A stretch of DNA of 64,000 nucleotides, taken from contig NZ_BMUE01000005.1 in the NCBI RefSeq assembly GCF_014650035.1, positions 124,001 to 188,000 of the forward strand, in the 5' to 3' direction. The notes below the pieces were generated by a model that ran no database searches, had not been told where the DNA came from, and worked only from the letters and a program-made list of their open reading frames with translations. This document shows, piece after piece, positions 8,436 through 17,771 of this stretch. Source of the DNA: Streptomyces lucensis JCM 4490 (GTDB lineage Bacteria; Actinomycetota; Actinomycetes; Streptomycetales; Streptomycetaceae). Both the position numbers and the translations under genes were made by a program. How positions within the stretch are numbered: position 1 is the first letter of the stretch; the number at the start of each line of letters is the position of its first letter.

Positions 8436-9122
8436 ATGCCCACGCTCATCCTCGTAAGGCACGGACGTTCCACAGCCAACACCTCCGGCCTGCTCGCCGG
8501 GCGGACACCGGGCGTCGCCCTCGACGAGCGCGGCGCCGCGCAGGCCGCCGCGCTGCCCGGCCGGCTCGCGGGACTGCCCCTGTGCGAGGCCGTCGTCAGC
8601 CCGCTCCAGCGCTGCCAGGAGACCGTGCGCCCGCTGCTGGAGGCCCGCCCGGAGCTGCGCGTCCACACCGACGACCGGATCGGCGAGTGCGACTACGGCG
8701 ACTGGACGGGCCGCAAGCTCGCCGAACTGAAGGACGAGCCGTTGATGGAGATCGTCCAGGCCCACCCGTCGGCCGCCGCCTTCCCGGGCGGCGAGTCCAT
8801 GCGGGCCATGCAGACCCGCGCCGCCGAGGCCGTACGCGAGTGGAACGCGCGCGTGGAGCGCGAGCACGGCGCCGACGCCGTCTACCTCATGTGCTCCCAC
8901 GGTGACATCATCAAGTCCCTCGTCGCGGACGCCCTCGGGCTGCATCTCGACCTCTTCCAGCGGATCGCCGTCGAACCGTGTTCCATCACCGCCATCCGTT
9001 ACACGCGCCTGCGGCCGTTCGTCGTCCGCCTCGGCGACACCGGGGACTTCGCCTCGCTCGCCCCGCGCGAGGACCCGGGCGAGGGCGACGCACCGGTCGG
9101 GGGTGGTGCGGGCGCACCGTGA
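8436..9122 (+). CDS. Histidine phosphatase / phosphoglycerate mutase-like (MSMEG_4193 family)
   Basis: 228 residues. The RHG catalytic motif is at the N-terminus (LILVRHGRSTAN) and the second active-site His is in MCSHGDIIKSL, so both halves of the histidine phosphatase site are intact. The substrate is unknown. From memory it belongs to a family conserved beside the next two genes in actinobacteria, suggesting a shared pathway. Start at ATG 8436 rather than GTG 8415 because of the -10 box 6 nt upstream and the family N-terminus MPTLILVRHG. Confidence 0.85.
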   Translation: MPTLILVRHGRSTANTSGLLAGRTPGVALDERGAAQAAALPGRLAGLPLCEAVVSPLQRCQETVRPLLEARPELRVHTDDRIGECDYGDWTGRKLAELKDEPLMEIVQAHPSAAAFPGGESMRAMQTRAAEAVREWNARVEREHGADAVYLMCSHGDIIKSLVADALGLHLDLFQRIAVEPCSITAIRYTRLRPFVVRLGDTGDFASLAPREDPGEGDAPVGGGAGAP

Positions 9123-9134
9123 TCGCCGCCCGCA

Positions 9135-9140
9135 GTAGGG
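9135..9140 (+). promoter_or_regulatory. Putative -10 box upstream of DUF3090 gene
   Basis: TAGGGT lies 73 nt before the DUF3090 start, in the gap after the phosphatase. The -35 is not clear, so this is a weak call. Confidence 0.3.
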
Positions 9141-9213
9141 TGAAGCGGTCCACCAGTCGACGTGTCCGCATGGCCCGTACCGCTGAAACTCTCGAATCCA
9201 ATGGAGACAGGAC

Positions 9214-9804
9214 GTGTCCCGTCAGGTGTTCCTCTACGACCAGCCGGACCGCTTCGTGGCCGGCACGGTCGGACTGCCCGGGCGCCGTACGTTCTTCCTC
9301 CAGGCCACCGCAGGCCCCCGGGTGACCAGCGTGGTCCTGGAGAAGACCCAGGTCGCCGCGCTCGCCGAGCGCATGGACGAGCTGCTCGACGAGGTCGTAC
9401 GGCGCAGTGGCGGCAGTGCCGCCGTCCCCGCCATGACGCCCTCGGAGGTTTCCGACACCGGCCCGCTCCAGACACCCATCGAGGAGGAGTTCCGGGTCGG
9501 CACCATGGCCCTGGCCTGGGACGGCGAGGACGAGCGCATGATCGTCGAGGCCCAGGCCCTCGTCGAGCTGGACGCCGACACCGAGGAGGACCTCGCCGAG
9601 GCCGAGGAGCGGCTGCTCCAGGACGAGGAGAACGGGCCCCCGATGCTGCGGGTCCGGCTGACCGGCGCGCAGGCCCGGGCCTTCGCCAAGCGCGCCCTCG
9701 ACGTCGTCAACGCCGGGCGGCCGCCGTGCCCGCTGTGCAGCCTCCCGCTCGATCCGGAAGGACACGTATGTCCGCGCCAGAACGGATACCGCCGCGGGGC
9801 CTGA
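9214..9804 (+). CDS. DUF3090 family protein with C-terminal zinc-like motif
   Basis: 196 residues of the actinobacterial DUF3090 family, function unknown. The N-terminal part (QVFLYDQPDRFVAGTVG) and acidic middle (EAQALVELDADTEEDLAEAE) are typical. The C-terminus carries CPLCSLPLDPEGHVCPRQNG, a CxxC plus HxC arrangement that could bind zinc. GTG 9214 follows GGAGACAGGACGT, giving a usable ribosome site. Its 3' end overlaps the kinase-like gene by 37 nt, so the two are co-transcribed and probably translationally coupled. Confidence 0.85.
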   Translation: MSRQVFLYDQPDRFVAGTVGLPGRRTFFLQATAGPRVTSVVLEKTQVAALAERMDELLDEVVRRSGGSAAVPAMTPSEVSDTGPLQTPIEEEFRVGTMALAWDGEDERMIVEAQALVELDADTEEDLAEAEERLLQDEENGPPMLRVRLTGAQARAFAKRALDVVNAGRPPCPLCSLPLDPEGHVCPRQNGYRRGA

Positions 9805-10607
9805 CGGCCGCCGACGCGACGGCCGACGCGGCCGCCGCCGAACTGCTCGCCCGGGGCGAGCTGAGCGTGCGCGGCCGGATCCGCGAGGCGTCCAACGCGG
9901 CGCTGTTCTGCACGGTCGCCCACGACGGCCGGGAAGCCGCCTGCGTGTACAAGCCGGTCGCCGGCGAGCGTCCCCTGTGGGATTTCCCCGACGGCACCCT
10001 CGCGGGCCGGGAGGTGGCCGCCTACGAGGTCTCCGAGGCCGCCGGCTGGGGGCTCGTCCCGCCGACCGTGCTCCGTGACGGGCCCTACGGCGAGGGCATG
10101 TGCCAGCTGTGGATCGACGCCGGGGCCGAGGCGGAGCTGCTCGCCCTGGTGGACGGCGAGGAGCCGGGGCCGGGCTGGAAGGCCATCGGGTTCGCCGAGG
10201 TCGGCGAGGGGCGCACCGCGCTCCTCGTGCACGCCGACGACGAGCGGCTGCGCCGGCTGGCCGTGCTCGACGCGGTGATCAACAACGCCGACCGCAAGGG
10301 CGGCCACCTGCTGCCCACCGCCGGCGGGCGGCTCTACGGCATCGACCACGGCGTCACCTTCAACGTCGACGACAAGCTGCGCACACTGCTGTGGGGTTGG
10401 GCCGGGGAACCGCTCACGCCCGAGGCCCTCGACGTCCTCGAAGGGCTGCGCGAAGCCCTCGGCGGAGCTCTGGGGGAACGGCTGACCGCGCTCCTCACGG
10501 CGGCCGAGATCGACGCCACGCGCGCGCGGGTCGACGCGCTGCTCGCATCCGGCCTGCACCCGGAGCCGGGCGGCCGGTGGCCCGCCATCCCCTGGCCGCC
10601 GGTGTGA
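9768..10607 (+). CDS. PI3/PI4-kinase-like protein (SCO1662 family)
   Basis: 279 residues resembling the catalytic fold of phosphoinositide 3/4-kinases, in a bacterial family of unknown substrate. Visible signatures: a lysine strand ACVYKPVAGERPLWDFP, a catalytic loop VINNADRKGGHLL and a DFG-like GIDHGVTFN metal-binding loop. ATG 9768 follows GGAAGG and lies inside the DUF3090 gene, with 37 nt of overlap. A conserved trio with the phosphatase and DUF3090, directly before mshC, suggests a common metabolic or regulatory task. Whether it phosphorylates a protein or a small molecule is unknown. Confidence 0.8.
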   Translation: MSAPERIPPRGLTAADATADAAAAELLARGELSVRGRIREASNAALFCTVAHDGREAACVYKPVAGERPLWDFPDGTLAGREVAAYEVSEAAGWGLVPPTVLRDGPYGEGMCQLWIDAGAEAELLALVDGEEPGPGWKAIGFAEVGEGRTALLVHADDERLRRLAVLDAVINNADRKGGHLLPTAGGRLYGIDHGVTFNVDDKLRTLLWGWAGEPLTPEALDVLEGLREALGGALGERLTALLTAAEIDATRARVDALLASGLHPEPGGRWPAIPWPPV

Positions 10608-10657
10608 GCGCGCCGCCCGCGTGAGCACACAGCGGCCGGAAACACAAGAACGCCTTA

Positions 10658-10702
10658 CCGGCCACGGGCGCGATCCCGTTCGTCCGGGCGGCCCGTGGCC
10701 GG
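10658..10702 (+). promoter_or_regulatory. 12-bp inverted repeat abutting the mshC -10 box
   Basis: CCGGCCACGGGC (10658-10669) and its exact complement (10691-10702) flank a 21-nt loop that ends 2 nt before the TAGGCT box. It could be a terminator for the kinase-like gene or an operator covering the mshC -35 region. Confidence 0.5.
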
Positions 10703-10704
10703 GT

Positions 10705-10710
10705 TAGGCT
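10705..10710 (+). promoter_or_regulatory. Putative -10 box of mshC (leaderless)
   Basis: TAGGCT ends 7 nt before ATG 10718, fitting a leaderless transcript and favouring 10718 over the in-frame ATG at 10712. Confidence 0.4.
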
Positions 10711-10717
10711 CATGTAC

Positions 10718-11947
10718 ATGCATGCCTGGCCCGCTTCCGAGGTCCCCGCCCTGCCTGGTCAGGGCCGCGACCTGAGGATCCACGACACCGCGACCGGCGG
10801 CCTCGTCACCCTCGACCCCGGTCCCGTCGCCCGTATCTACGTCTGCGGCATCACGCCGTACGACGCGACCCACATGGGTCACGCGGCGACCTACAACGCG
10901 TTCGACCTCGTTCAGCGCGTGTGGCTCGACACCAAGCGGCAGGTCCACTACGTCCAGAACGTCACCGACGTCGACGACCCGCTGCTGGAGCGCGCGGAGC
11001 GGGACGGCGTCGACTGGGTCGCCCTCGCCGAGAAGGAGACGGCCCTCTTCCGCGAGGACATGACCGCCCTGCGGATGCTCCCGCCCCGGCACTACATAGG
11101 CGCCGTCGAGGCGATACCCGGCATCGTCCCGCTCGTGGAACGACTGCGCGAACTCGGCGCCGCCTACGAGCTGGAGGGCGACGTCTACTTCTCGGTCGAG
11201 GCCGACCCGCACTTCGGTCAGGTCTCGAACCTCGACGCGGCCGCCATGCGGCTGCTGTCCGCCGAGCGCGGCGGCGACCCGGACCGCCCGGGCAAGAAGA
11301 ACCCGCTGGACCCGATGCTGTGGATGGCGGCCCGCGAGGGCGAGCCCAGCTGGGACGGCGGCACCCTCGGCCGGGGCCGGCCCGGCTGGCACATCGAGTG
11401 CGTGGCCATCGCCCTGGACCACCTCGGCATGGGCTTCGACGTCCAGGGCGGCGGCTCCGACCTGGCCTTCCCGCACCACGAGATGGGCGCCTCGCACGCC
11501 CAGGTGCTCACCGGCGAGTTCCCCATGGCCAAGGCGTACGTGCACGCGGGCATGGTCGCCCTGCACGGCGAGAAGATGTCCAAGTCCAAGGGCAACCTGG
11601 TCTTCGTCTCGCGGCTGCGCCGCGACGGCGTCGACCCCGCCGCCGTCCGCCTGACGCTGCTCGCCCACCACTACCGTGCCGACTGGGAGTGGACCGACCA
11701 GGTCCTTCAGGACGCCGTCGCCCGGCTCGGCCGCTGGCGCGCGGCCGTCTCCCGGCCCGACGGGCCGTCCGCGGACACGCTCGTGGAGGAGATCCGCGAG
11801 GCGCTGGCGAACGACCTGGACGCGCCGGCCGCACTCGCCGCCGTCGACCGCTGGGCGGCGCGCCAGGACGCGGAGGGTGGCACGGACACCGCCGCGCCGG
11901 GCCTGGTCACGCGGGCCGTGGACGCGCTGCTGGGCGTGGCTCTCTAG
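10718..11947 (+). CDS. mshC: Cysteine:GlcN-Ins ligase of mycothiol biosynthesis
   Basis: 409 residues. MshC joins cysteine to glucosaminyl-inositol using ATP, the third step of mycothiol synthesis in the cytosol. It is a cysteinyl-tRNA-synthetase paralogue: the HIGH-type motif reads THMGHA, the KMSKS motif is intact (EKMSKSKGN), and zinc ligands are in [16 protein letters not shown] and [11 protein letters not shown]. It is shorter than CysRS and lacks the tRNA-binding C-terminus. Two in-frame ATGs exist (10712 and 10718); 10718, giving [10 protein letters not shown], matches the family start as I recall it. It follows the phosphatase/DUF3090/kinase set. Confidence 0.93.
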   Translation: MHAWPASEVPALPGQGRDLRIHDTATGGLVTLDPGPVARIYVCGITPYDATHMGHAATYNAFDLVQRVWLDTKRQVHYVQNVTDVDDPLLERAERDGVDWVALAEKETALFREDMTALRMLPPRHYIGAVEAIPGIVPLVERLRELGAAYELEGDVYFSVEADPHFGQVSNLDAAAMRLLSAERGGDPDRPGKKNPLDPMLWMAAREGEPSWDGGTLGRGRPGWHIECVAIALDHLGMGFDVQGGGSDLAFPHHEMGASHAQVLTGEFPMAKAYVHAGMVALHGEKMSKSKGNLVFVSRLRRDGVDPAAVRLTLLAHHYRADWEWTDQVLQDAVARLGRWRAAVSRPDGPSADTLVEEIREALANDLDAPAALAAVDRWAARQDAEGGTDTAAPGLVTRAVDALLGVAL

Positions 11948-11978
11948 CGCCGCCGGGCGTAGCTCTCCAGGACAGACC

Positions 11979-12013
11979 GAAGGGGCGGTCCCCGCTGCGG
12001 GAACCGCCCCTTC
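11979..12013. terminator. Bidirectional hairpin terminator
   Basis: GAAGGGGCGGTCCC pairs with GGGAACCGCCCCTTC (one bulged A), followed by TTCC. It separates the converging mshC and PAC2 genes. Confidence 0.75.
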
Positions 12014-12033
12014 TTCCGTGCCGCGAGGGACCC

Positions 12034-13026
12034 TCAGTCCTCCGGGGTGCCCTCGCCGTCGTCGCCCTCCGGACCGCCGGAGGCGTCCGGCTTGGGCGGC
12101 TTCGGCCGCGACCTGCCGCCCGGGGCGTCCCGGCGGTAGGGGCCGCCGTCCCCGCCGTCCGCCGTGGCGTGCCCGCCCGGCGGGCCGACGTCCCGGCGCC
12201 GCAGGTACCGCTCGAACTCGCGGGCGATCGCCTCGCCCGAAGCCTCCGGCAGCTCGGCGGTGTCCCGGGCCTCCTCCAGCGTCTGGACGTACTCGGCGAC
12301 CTCGCTGTCCTCGGCGGCCAGCTGGTCCACGCCCACCTGCCAGGCCCGCGCGTCCTCGGGCAGCTCGCCCTGCGGGATGCGCAGGTCCAGCAGATCCTCC
12401 AGGCGGTTCAGCAGCGCCAGGGTGGCCTTCGGGTTGGGCGGCTGCGATACGTAGTGCGGCACGGCCGCCCACAGCGACACCGCCGGGACCCCGGCATGGG
12501 TGCACGCCTCCTGCAGAACGCCGACGATGCCCGTCGGGCCCTCGTACTTGGTCTCCTCCAGGTCCATCCGGCCGGCCAGGTCACGGTCGGACGTGACCCC
12601 GCTGACCGGCACCGGACGCGTGTGCGGGGTGTCCCCGAGCAGGGCGCCCAGGACGACCACCAGCTCCACGCCCAGCTCGTGCGCGAAGCCGAGCAGCTCG
12701 TTGCAGAACGACCGCCAGCGCATGGACGGTTCGATCCCGCGGACCAGCACGAGGTCGCGCGGCTTGTCACCGCCGACCCGGACCACCGACAGCCTCGTCG
12801 TCGGCCAGGTGATCTTGCGCACCCCGCCGTCCATGAACACCGTGGGGCGGTTGACCTGGAAGTCGTAGTAGTCCTCGGCGTCCAGCGCCGCGAAGACCTC
12901 GCCCTTGAACTCGCGTTCCAGGTGCGCGACCGCCGTGGAGGCGGCGTCACCGGCATCGTTCCAGCCCTCGAACGCGGCCACCATGACTGGGTCGATCAGC
13001 TCGGGAACCCCCTCCAGCTCGATCAC
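12034..13026 (-). CDS. PAC2 family protein
   Basis: 330 residues of the PAC2 (proteasome assembly chaperone 2-like) family. The characteristic N-terminus is VMVAAFEGWNDAGDAAS, then a Rossmann-like body with VVVLGALLGDTPHTRPVPV and GIVGVLQEACTHAGVPAVSLWAA split across the fold. A Pro/Gly/Arg-rich disordered tail of ~60 residues follows. The bacterial function is unknown; a link to the actinobacterial proteasome has been proposed from homology only. Start ATG 13026 (MIELEGVPELIDPV). It converges on mshC. Confidence 0.85.
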   Translation of the reverse strand: MIELEGVPELIDPVMVAAFEGWNDAGDAASTAVAHLEREFKGEVFAALDAEDYYDFQVNRPTVFMDGGVRKITWPTTRLSVVRVGGDKPRDLVLVRGIEPSMRWRSFCNELLGFAHELGVELVVVLGALLGDTPHTRPVPVSGVTSDRDLAGRMDLEETKYEGPTGIVGVLQEACTHAGVPAVSLWAAVPHYVSQPPNPKATLALLNRLEDLLDLRIPQGELPEDARAWQVGVDQLAAEDSEVAEYVQTLEEARDTAELPEASGEAIAREFERYLRRRDVGPPGGHATADGGDGGPYRRDAPGGRSRPKPPKPDASGGPEGDDGEGTPED

Positions 13027-13207
13027 CCAGTGCCTCCTTCCGACGTGCCCTCGCTTGACCCACCAACCTTACGGCGTCCGGCGGGTGGGCCCGCAGCCCC
13101 CTGGGACGGGGATGCCCGGATCACTGCCCCGCCGGCCGGCCCGGAACACCCCCGGGCCCGCCGGAAGTCCCGGGCGCCCGTCCCCGGTCCGGCCCCCGAC
13201 AGGCGGA

Positions 13208-13239
13208 AGGGGCGGCTCCACCGGAGTGGAACCGCCCCT
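13208..13239 (-). terminator. Terminator of the glpFKD unit
   Basis: AGGGGCGGCTCCA pairs with TGGAACCGCCCCT (one mismatch) around a 6-nt loop, ~83 nt beyond the glpD stop. The rest of the 13027-13321 gap shows no gene. Confidence 0.65.
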
Positions 13240-13321
13240 CCCGGGGTCCGGACCCGGTGCGGCGGGGTCCGGCGCGTCGGCGGTGCCGGTCCTGGTCAGG
13301 GGAGGCCGGCCGCCGCGCGGG

Positions 13322-14938
13322 CTACTTCTTGTCGAGCAGGTCCTGCACCTTGGCGCGGACCTCGTCCGTGGCCAGGCCCCGGATGGTCAGCGTCGTCCGG
13401 CGGCGCAGCACGTCGTCCGTCGTCTCGGCCCACTCGTGGTCACGTGCCCAGACCACCTGCGCCCAGATCTCCGGGGCGTCGGGGTGGACCCGCTCGGCCA
13501 GGGCCGCGTCCTCGTTCGCCAGACGGGCGATGTCGAACGCCAGCGAGCCGTAGTGCGTGGCCAGGTGCCTGGCGGTGTCGGCGGCCATCCGCGGGCCGGG
13601 CGCCGGGCGGTCGGTCAGCAGACGGTGGGCGACCGCGCGCGGGTTGGCGATGCCCGGCAGCGGCAGCTTCTTCGGCAGCGAGGAGATCGGCTCGAAGTCG
13701 TCACCGAGCGGGTGGCCCGGCAGCGACTCCAGCTTCTGCATCACCGTACGGCCGATGTGCCGGAACGTGGTCCACTTGCCGCCCGCGACGGACAGCATGC
13801 CGCCCTTGCCCTCGGTGACGACGGTCTCGCGCTTGGCCTTGGCGGTGTCGCCGGGGCCGCCGGGCAGCACGCGCAGGCCGGCGAACGCGTAGGTGATCAG
13901 TTCCCGCTTGAGCTGCTGGTCCCGGACGGAGAACGCGGCCTCGTCCAGTATCTGGGCTATGTCGTTGTCGTTGACGGACACGTCCGCCGGGTCGCCCTCG
14001 AACTCCTCGTCGGTGGTGCCGAGCAGCAGCATGTCCTCCCAGGGGAGGGCGAAGGTGATGCGGTACTTGTCGATCGGGGTCGCGAGCGCCGCCTTCCACG
14101 GGGAGGTGCGCTTCAGGACCAGGTGCGCGCCCTTCGACAGGCGGATGGACGGCGCGGCGTCCGGGTCCTCCATGCGGCGCAGGTGGTCGACCCAGGGACC
14201 GGTGGCGTTCAGCACCAGGCGGGCGTTGACCCCGAACTCCTCGCCGGAGAGCCGGTCGCGCAGTTCGGCGCCGGTGACCCGGCCCTTGGTGAAACGCAGG
14301 CCGGAGACCTCGGCGTGGTTGAGGACGACCGCGCCCGCCTCGACGGCCGCGCGGACCGTCATCAGCGCCATGCGCGCGTCGTTCATCTGGTCGTCGCCGT
14401 ACACGGCCACGGCCTTGAGGTTCTCGGTGCGCAGCTCGGGCACGTCCTGCGCCGCCTTGGCGGGGGAGAGCAGGTGGCCCACGCCGTCACCGAACGCGGA
14501 GAGCGCGGAGTAGGCGAAGACGCCCGCGCCGAGCTTCGCCGCGCCGTGCGGCCCGCCCTTGTACACGGGGAGGTAGAAGGTGAGCGGGTTCGCCAGGTGG
14601 GGGGCCACCTGACGGGAGACCGCACGGCGCTCGAAGTGGTTCTCCGCCACCAGCTTCACCGCGCCGGTCTGCAGGTAGCGCAGACCGCCGTGGAGCAGCT
14701 TGGAGGAGGCGGAGGAGGTGGCGCCGGCGAAGTCGCCGGCGTCGACCAGCGCCACCCTGAGCCCGGACTGCGCGGCGTGCCAGGCGGTGGAGATGCCCAG
14801 GATGCCGCCGCCGATCACAAGAAGGTCGTACGACGCCTTGGAGAGCTGCTCCCTGGTCTCGGCCCGGCTCGGGGTGGAGCCGGAGGCCGGGTGCGTCCCG
14901 AGGGCAGGCACGGTCTGCAGGGTGGACTGACTGGTCAT
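13322..14938 (-). CDS. glpD: Glycerol-3-phosphate dehydrogenase (FAD)
   Basis: 538 residues. Oxidises sn-glycerol-3-phosphate to dihydroxyacetone phosphate, passing electrons to quinone at the membrane. The FAD-binding Rossmann motif is LLVIGGGILGISTAW, followed by the substrate/FAD region SSKLLHGGLRYLQ. The C-terminal DAO_C domain ends AKVQDLLDKK. Start at ATG 14938 (MTSQSTLQTVP). It lies 50 bp after glpK as the last gene of glpF-glpK-glpD, and a hairpin follows. Expected to be glycerol-induced through GylR. Confidence 0.95.
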   Translation of the reverse strand: MTSQSTLQTVPALGTHPASGSTPSRAETREQLSKASYDLLVIGGGILGISTAWHAAQSGLRVALVDAGDFAGATSSASSKLLHGGLRYLQTGAVKLVAENHFERRAVSRQVAPHLANPLTFYLPVYKGGPHGAAKLGAGVFAYSALSAFGDGVGHLLSPAKAAQDVPELRTENLKAVAVYGDDQMNDARMALMTVRAAVEAGAVVLNHAEVSGLRFTKGRVTGAELRDRLSGEEFGVNARLVLNATGPWVDHLRRMEDPDAAPSIRLSKGAHLVLKRTSPWKAALATPIDKYRITFALPWEDMLLLGTTDEEFEGDPADVSVNDNDIAQILDEAAFSVRDQQLKRELITYAFAGLRVLPGGPGDTAKAKRETVVTEGKGGMLSVAGGKWTTFRHIGRTVMQKLESLPGHPLGDDFEPISSLPKKLPLPGIANPRAVAHRLLTDRPAPGPRMAADTARHLATHYGSLAFDIARLANEDAALAERVHPDAPEIWAQVVWARDHEWAETTDDVLRRRTTLTIRGLATDEVRAKVQDLLDKK

Positions 14939-14988
14939 TTCGGGTACTTACTCCTCGTCAGAGCTGTCTGAGCCGGTTGGGAATCCGC

Positions 14989-16527
14989 TCAGCTCTCGTC
15001 GTCGAGCCAGCCCATGGTCCGCTCGACGGCCTTGAGCCAGTTCTTGTACTCACGGTCGCGGGTCTCCGCGTCCATGCGGGGGGTCCACTCGGCGGCCCGG
15101 CGCCAGTTGGCGCGCAGTTCGTCGGTGCTGGACCAGAAGCCGACGGCGAGGCCGGCGGCGTAGGCGGCGCCGAGGCAGGTCGTCTCGGCGACCATCGGGC
15201 GCACCACGGGTGCGTCGAGGACGTCGGAGAGCGTCTGCATCAGCAGGTTGTTCGCGGTCATGCCGCCGTCGACCTTGAGGGTCACCAGCTCGTCGCCGGA
15301 GTCCTTGACCATGGCGTCGGCGATCTCCCGCGTCTGCCAGGCGGTGGCCTCCAGGACGGCACGGGCCAGGTGCGCCTTGGTCACGTACCGGGTCAGGCCG
15401 GCGATCACACCGCGGGCGTCGGAACGCCAGTGCGGGGCGAACAGACCGGAGAAGGCCGGCACGAAGTAGGCGCCGCCGTTGTCCTCGACCGAGAGCGCGA
15501 GCGTCTCGATCTCGGCGGCGGTGGAGATCAGGCCCATCTGGTCGCGCATCCACTGGACCAGGGAGCCGGTGACGGCGATCGAGCCCTCGAGGGCGAAGAC
15601 CGTCGGCTGGTCGCCGATCTTGTAACCGACCGTGGTCAGCAGACCGGCGTAGGAGTTGATGATCTTGTCACCGGTGTTCATCACCATGAAGGTGCCGGTG
15701 CCGTAGGTGGACTTGGTCTCGCCCTCGGAGAAGCAGCACTGGCCGAACAGGGCCGCCTGCTGGTCGCCGAGCGCGGAGGCCACCGGGATGCCGCCGAGCA
15801 GCTCGCCGAGCTTGCCGCCCTGGATCTCGCCGTAGACCTCGGCGGAGGAGCGGATCTCGGGCAGCATCGCCAGCGGGACGCCGATGGACTCGGCGATCTT
15901 GTCGTCCCACTGCATCGTGTGCAGGTTCATGAGAAGGGTGCGGGAGGCGTTGGTGACGTCGGTGTAGTGCTTGCCGCCGTTGACACCGCCGGTCAGGTTC
16001 CAGATGACCCAGGTGTCCATGGTGCCGAAGAGGATGTCGCCCGCCTCGGCGCGCTCCTGGAGGCCGTCGACGTTGTCGAGCAGCCAGCGGGCCTTCGGAC
16101 CGGCGAAGTACGAGGCCAGCGGCAGACCGGTCTCGCGGCGGAACCGGTCCTGGCCGACGTTGCGGCCCAGTTCCCGGCACAGGGCGTCGGTGCGGGTGTC
16201 CTGCCAGACGATGGCGTTGTAGACGGGCTCACCGGTGTTCTTGTCCCACAGCACGGTGGTCTCGCGCTGGTTGGTGATGCCGATGGCCTTGATGTCGTCC
16301 CGGGTGATGCCGGCCTTCGCGACGGCTCCCGCGACGACCTCCTGGACGTTGGTCCAGATCTCGTTGGCGTTGTGCTCGACCCAGCCCGGCTTCGGGAAGA
16401 TCTGCTCGTGCTCCTTCTGGTCGACGGCGACGATCCGGCCGTCGCGGTCGAAGACGATGCAGCGCGAGGAAGTGGTGCCCTGGTCGATGGCCGCGATGAA
16501 CGGGCCTGTGGTGTGGGCGTCGGTCAC
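14989..16527 (-). CDS. glpK: Glycerol kinase
   Basis: 512 residues, FGGY family. Phosphorylates glycerol with ATP to glycerol-3-phosphate, trapping it in the cytosol. The N-terminal phosphate loop is [16 protein letters not shown]; glycerol-binding residues lie in [20 protein letters not shown] (split by the active site), and the FGGY C-terminal signature region is visible ([16 protein letters not shown]). Length is normal. It sits 81 bp after glpF and 50 bp before glpD, clearly one operon. Confidence 0.95.
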   Translation of the reverse strand: MTDAHTTGPFIAAIDQGTTSSRCIVFDRDGRIVAVDQKEHEQIFPKPGWVEHNANEIWTNVQEVVAGAVAKAGITRDDIKAIGITNQRETTVLWDKNTGEPVYNAIVWQDTRTDALCRELGRNVGQDRFRRETGLPLASYFAGPKARWLLDNVDGLQERAEAGDILFGTMDTWVIWNLTGGVNGGKHYTDVTNASRTLLMNLHTMQWDDKIAESIGVPLAMLPEIRSSAEVYGEIQGGKLGELLGGIPVASALGDQQAALFGQCCFSEGETKSTYGTGTFMVMNTGDKIINSYAGLLTTVGYKIGDQPTVFALEGSIAVTGSLVQWMRDQMGLISTAAEIETLALSVEDNGGAYFVPAFSGLFAPHWRSDARGVIAGLTRYVTKAHLARAVLEATAWQTREIADAMVKDSGDELVTLKVDGGMTANNLLMQTLSDVLDAPVVRPMVAETTCLGAAYAAGLAVGFWSSTDELRANWRRAAEWTPRMDAETRDREYKNWLKAVERTMGWLDDES

Positions 16528-16608
16528 TGTGTGCTCCTGAAGGATTCCGTGGTGATGGGGCTGTGCTTACGGCGCGTGCTCGAAGACTCGGTGCGCGAAG
16601 GCTGCTTC

Positions 16609-17403
16609 TTAAGCGAAGGCGACGTTGTAGATGCCTGCGGCGATCGCGGCGCCGATCAGCGGACCGACCACCGGGATCCAGGCGTAGCTCCAGTCGGAAC
16701 CGCCCTTGTTGGGCAGGGGCAGCAGGGCGTGCACGATGCGCGGGCCCAGGTCACGGGCCGGGTTGATCGCGTAGCCCGTGGGGCCGCCGAGGGAGAGGCC
16801 GATGGAGACGACCACGAGCGCGGTGATCAGGGCGCCCAGGGGGCCCAGGCCGTTGCCCTTGTCGTTCAGGCCCTGCGTGAGGACGGCGAGCACCAGCACG
16901 ATGGTGCCGATGATCTCCGTCGCGAGGTTCTGCACAGCGTTCCGGATCTCCGGACCGGTGGAGAAGACGCCCAGGACCGGGCCGGCGCCCTGCTCCTGTG
17001 CCTCGACGGCCTTGGCCGTGGTGGCCTGCGCACCCGGGCCGCCGACGATCTCCTTGTCGGTGAGGTGCGCGTGGAACTGGCCGTAGTAGGCCACCCAGAC
17101 CAGCGTGGCGCCGATCATGGCGCCCAGGAGCTGGCCGCCGATGTAGGTGGGCAGGTTGCTGAAGTCCTTGTCCTTGATCGCGAGCGCGAGCGTCACGGCC
17201 GGGTTCAGGTGGGCGCCGGACAGCGGCGCCGAGGTGTAGACGGCCGTCAGCACGGCGAAGCCCCACCCGAAGGTGATGGCCAGCCAGCCGGCGTTACGGG
17301 CCTTGGAGGCCTTCAGGGTCACAGCGGCGCAGACGCCGCCGCCGAGCAGGATGAGTATGGCGGTACCGATGGTCTCGCCGATGAAGATGTCGGAGCTGGA
17401 CAC
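16609..17403 (-). CDS. glpF: Glycerol uptake facilitator (aquaglyceroporin)
   Basis: 264 residues, six membrane helices, MIP family channel for passive glycerol entry. Both NPA pore motifs are present: [10 protein letters not shown] and [13 protein letters not shown]. The Asp after the second NPAR and the small residues nearby fit a glycerol-conducting pore rather than a strict water channel. A loop of ~45 residues between helices 3 and 4 is Ala/Glu-rich. First gene of the operon; the 368-bp upstream region carries a likely GylR site. Confidence 0.93.
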   Translation of the reverse strand: MSSSDIFIGETIGTAILILLGGGVCAAVTLKASKARNAGWLAITFGWGFAVLTAVYTSAPLSGAHLNPAVTLALAIKDKDFSNLPTYIGGQLLGAMIGATLVWVAYYGQFHAHLTDKEIVGGPGAQATTAKAVEAQEQGAGPVLGVFSTGPEIRNAVQNLATEIIGTIVLVLAVLTQGLNDKGNGLGPLGALITALVVVSIGLSLGGPTGYAINPARDLGPRIVHALLPLPNKGGSDWSYAWIPVVGPLIGAAIAAGIYNVAFA

Positions 17404-17533
17404 CCGCGACTCCTTTGTCCTTCGTCCAGGGGTAGCCGAACCCCGGGTCCCTCCGGGGGTCTGGCGCCCTCGGGGGTGAGAGCGATGAGCTGGCCCTTGG
17501 CGTTGTCACACTCTAACGCGTATTGCCGGTAGG

Positions 17534-17552
17534 TGTTCGACAATGCCGACCG
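17534..17552. promoter_or_regulatory. Probable GylR operator upstream of glpF
   Basis: TGTTCGACAATGCCGACCG matches 16 of 19 positions of the reverse complement of the palindrome upstream of gylR (18589-18607). It lies ~130 bp before the glpF start. Confidence 0.6.
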
Positions 17553-17596
17553 ATGGACGGGAGTCTTGCTGCGGCGTTACGCATGCGTCAAGGGTT

Positions 17597-17612
17597 CTGT
17601 TATCGAAAACAG
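17597..17612. promoter_or_regulatory. Second palindrome upstream of glpF
   Basis: CTGTTATCGAAAACAG has CTGTT/AACAG arms. It resembles an IclR-type site only loosely and may be a secondary operator or an activator site. Confidence 0.35.
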
Positions 17613-17771
17613 GATCGTTATTGATCGCCGACGCTTATCGCTCTTACCTCCATGGACGTATCCTCTCGCCCGATATGTCCATTTCAGGGTATGGCGAGAA
17701 CCGGAACGCCGCTCGCGTCCCGGTCGTCAACCGGTGAATCACCGCTGGTCAGAGGCGGATTGCCCGCCCGT

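Larger units (their letters stand above)
17404..17771. promoter_or_regulatory. Intergenic control region of glpF, downstream of gylR
   Basis: 368 bp without a gene, unusually AT-rich between 17575 and 17700 for this genome. It holds a GylR-like site (17534-17552) and a second palindrome (17597-17612). Both gylR and glpFKD are read leftwards, so this region separates the end of gylR from the start of glpF and must hold the glpF promoter. Confidence 0.6.

Noticed and set aside
12731-12745. tRNA T-loop-like GGTTCGATCC
   Set aside because: It is inside the PAC2 gene and no acceptor or anticodon arms can be folded around it.
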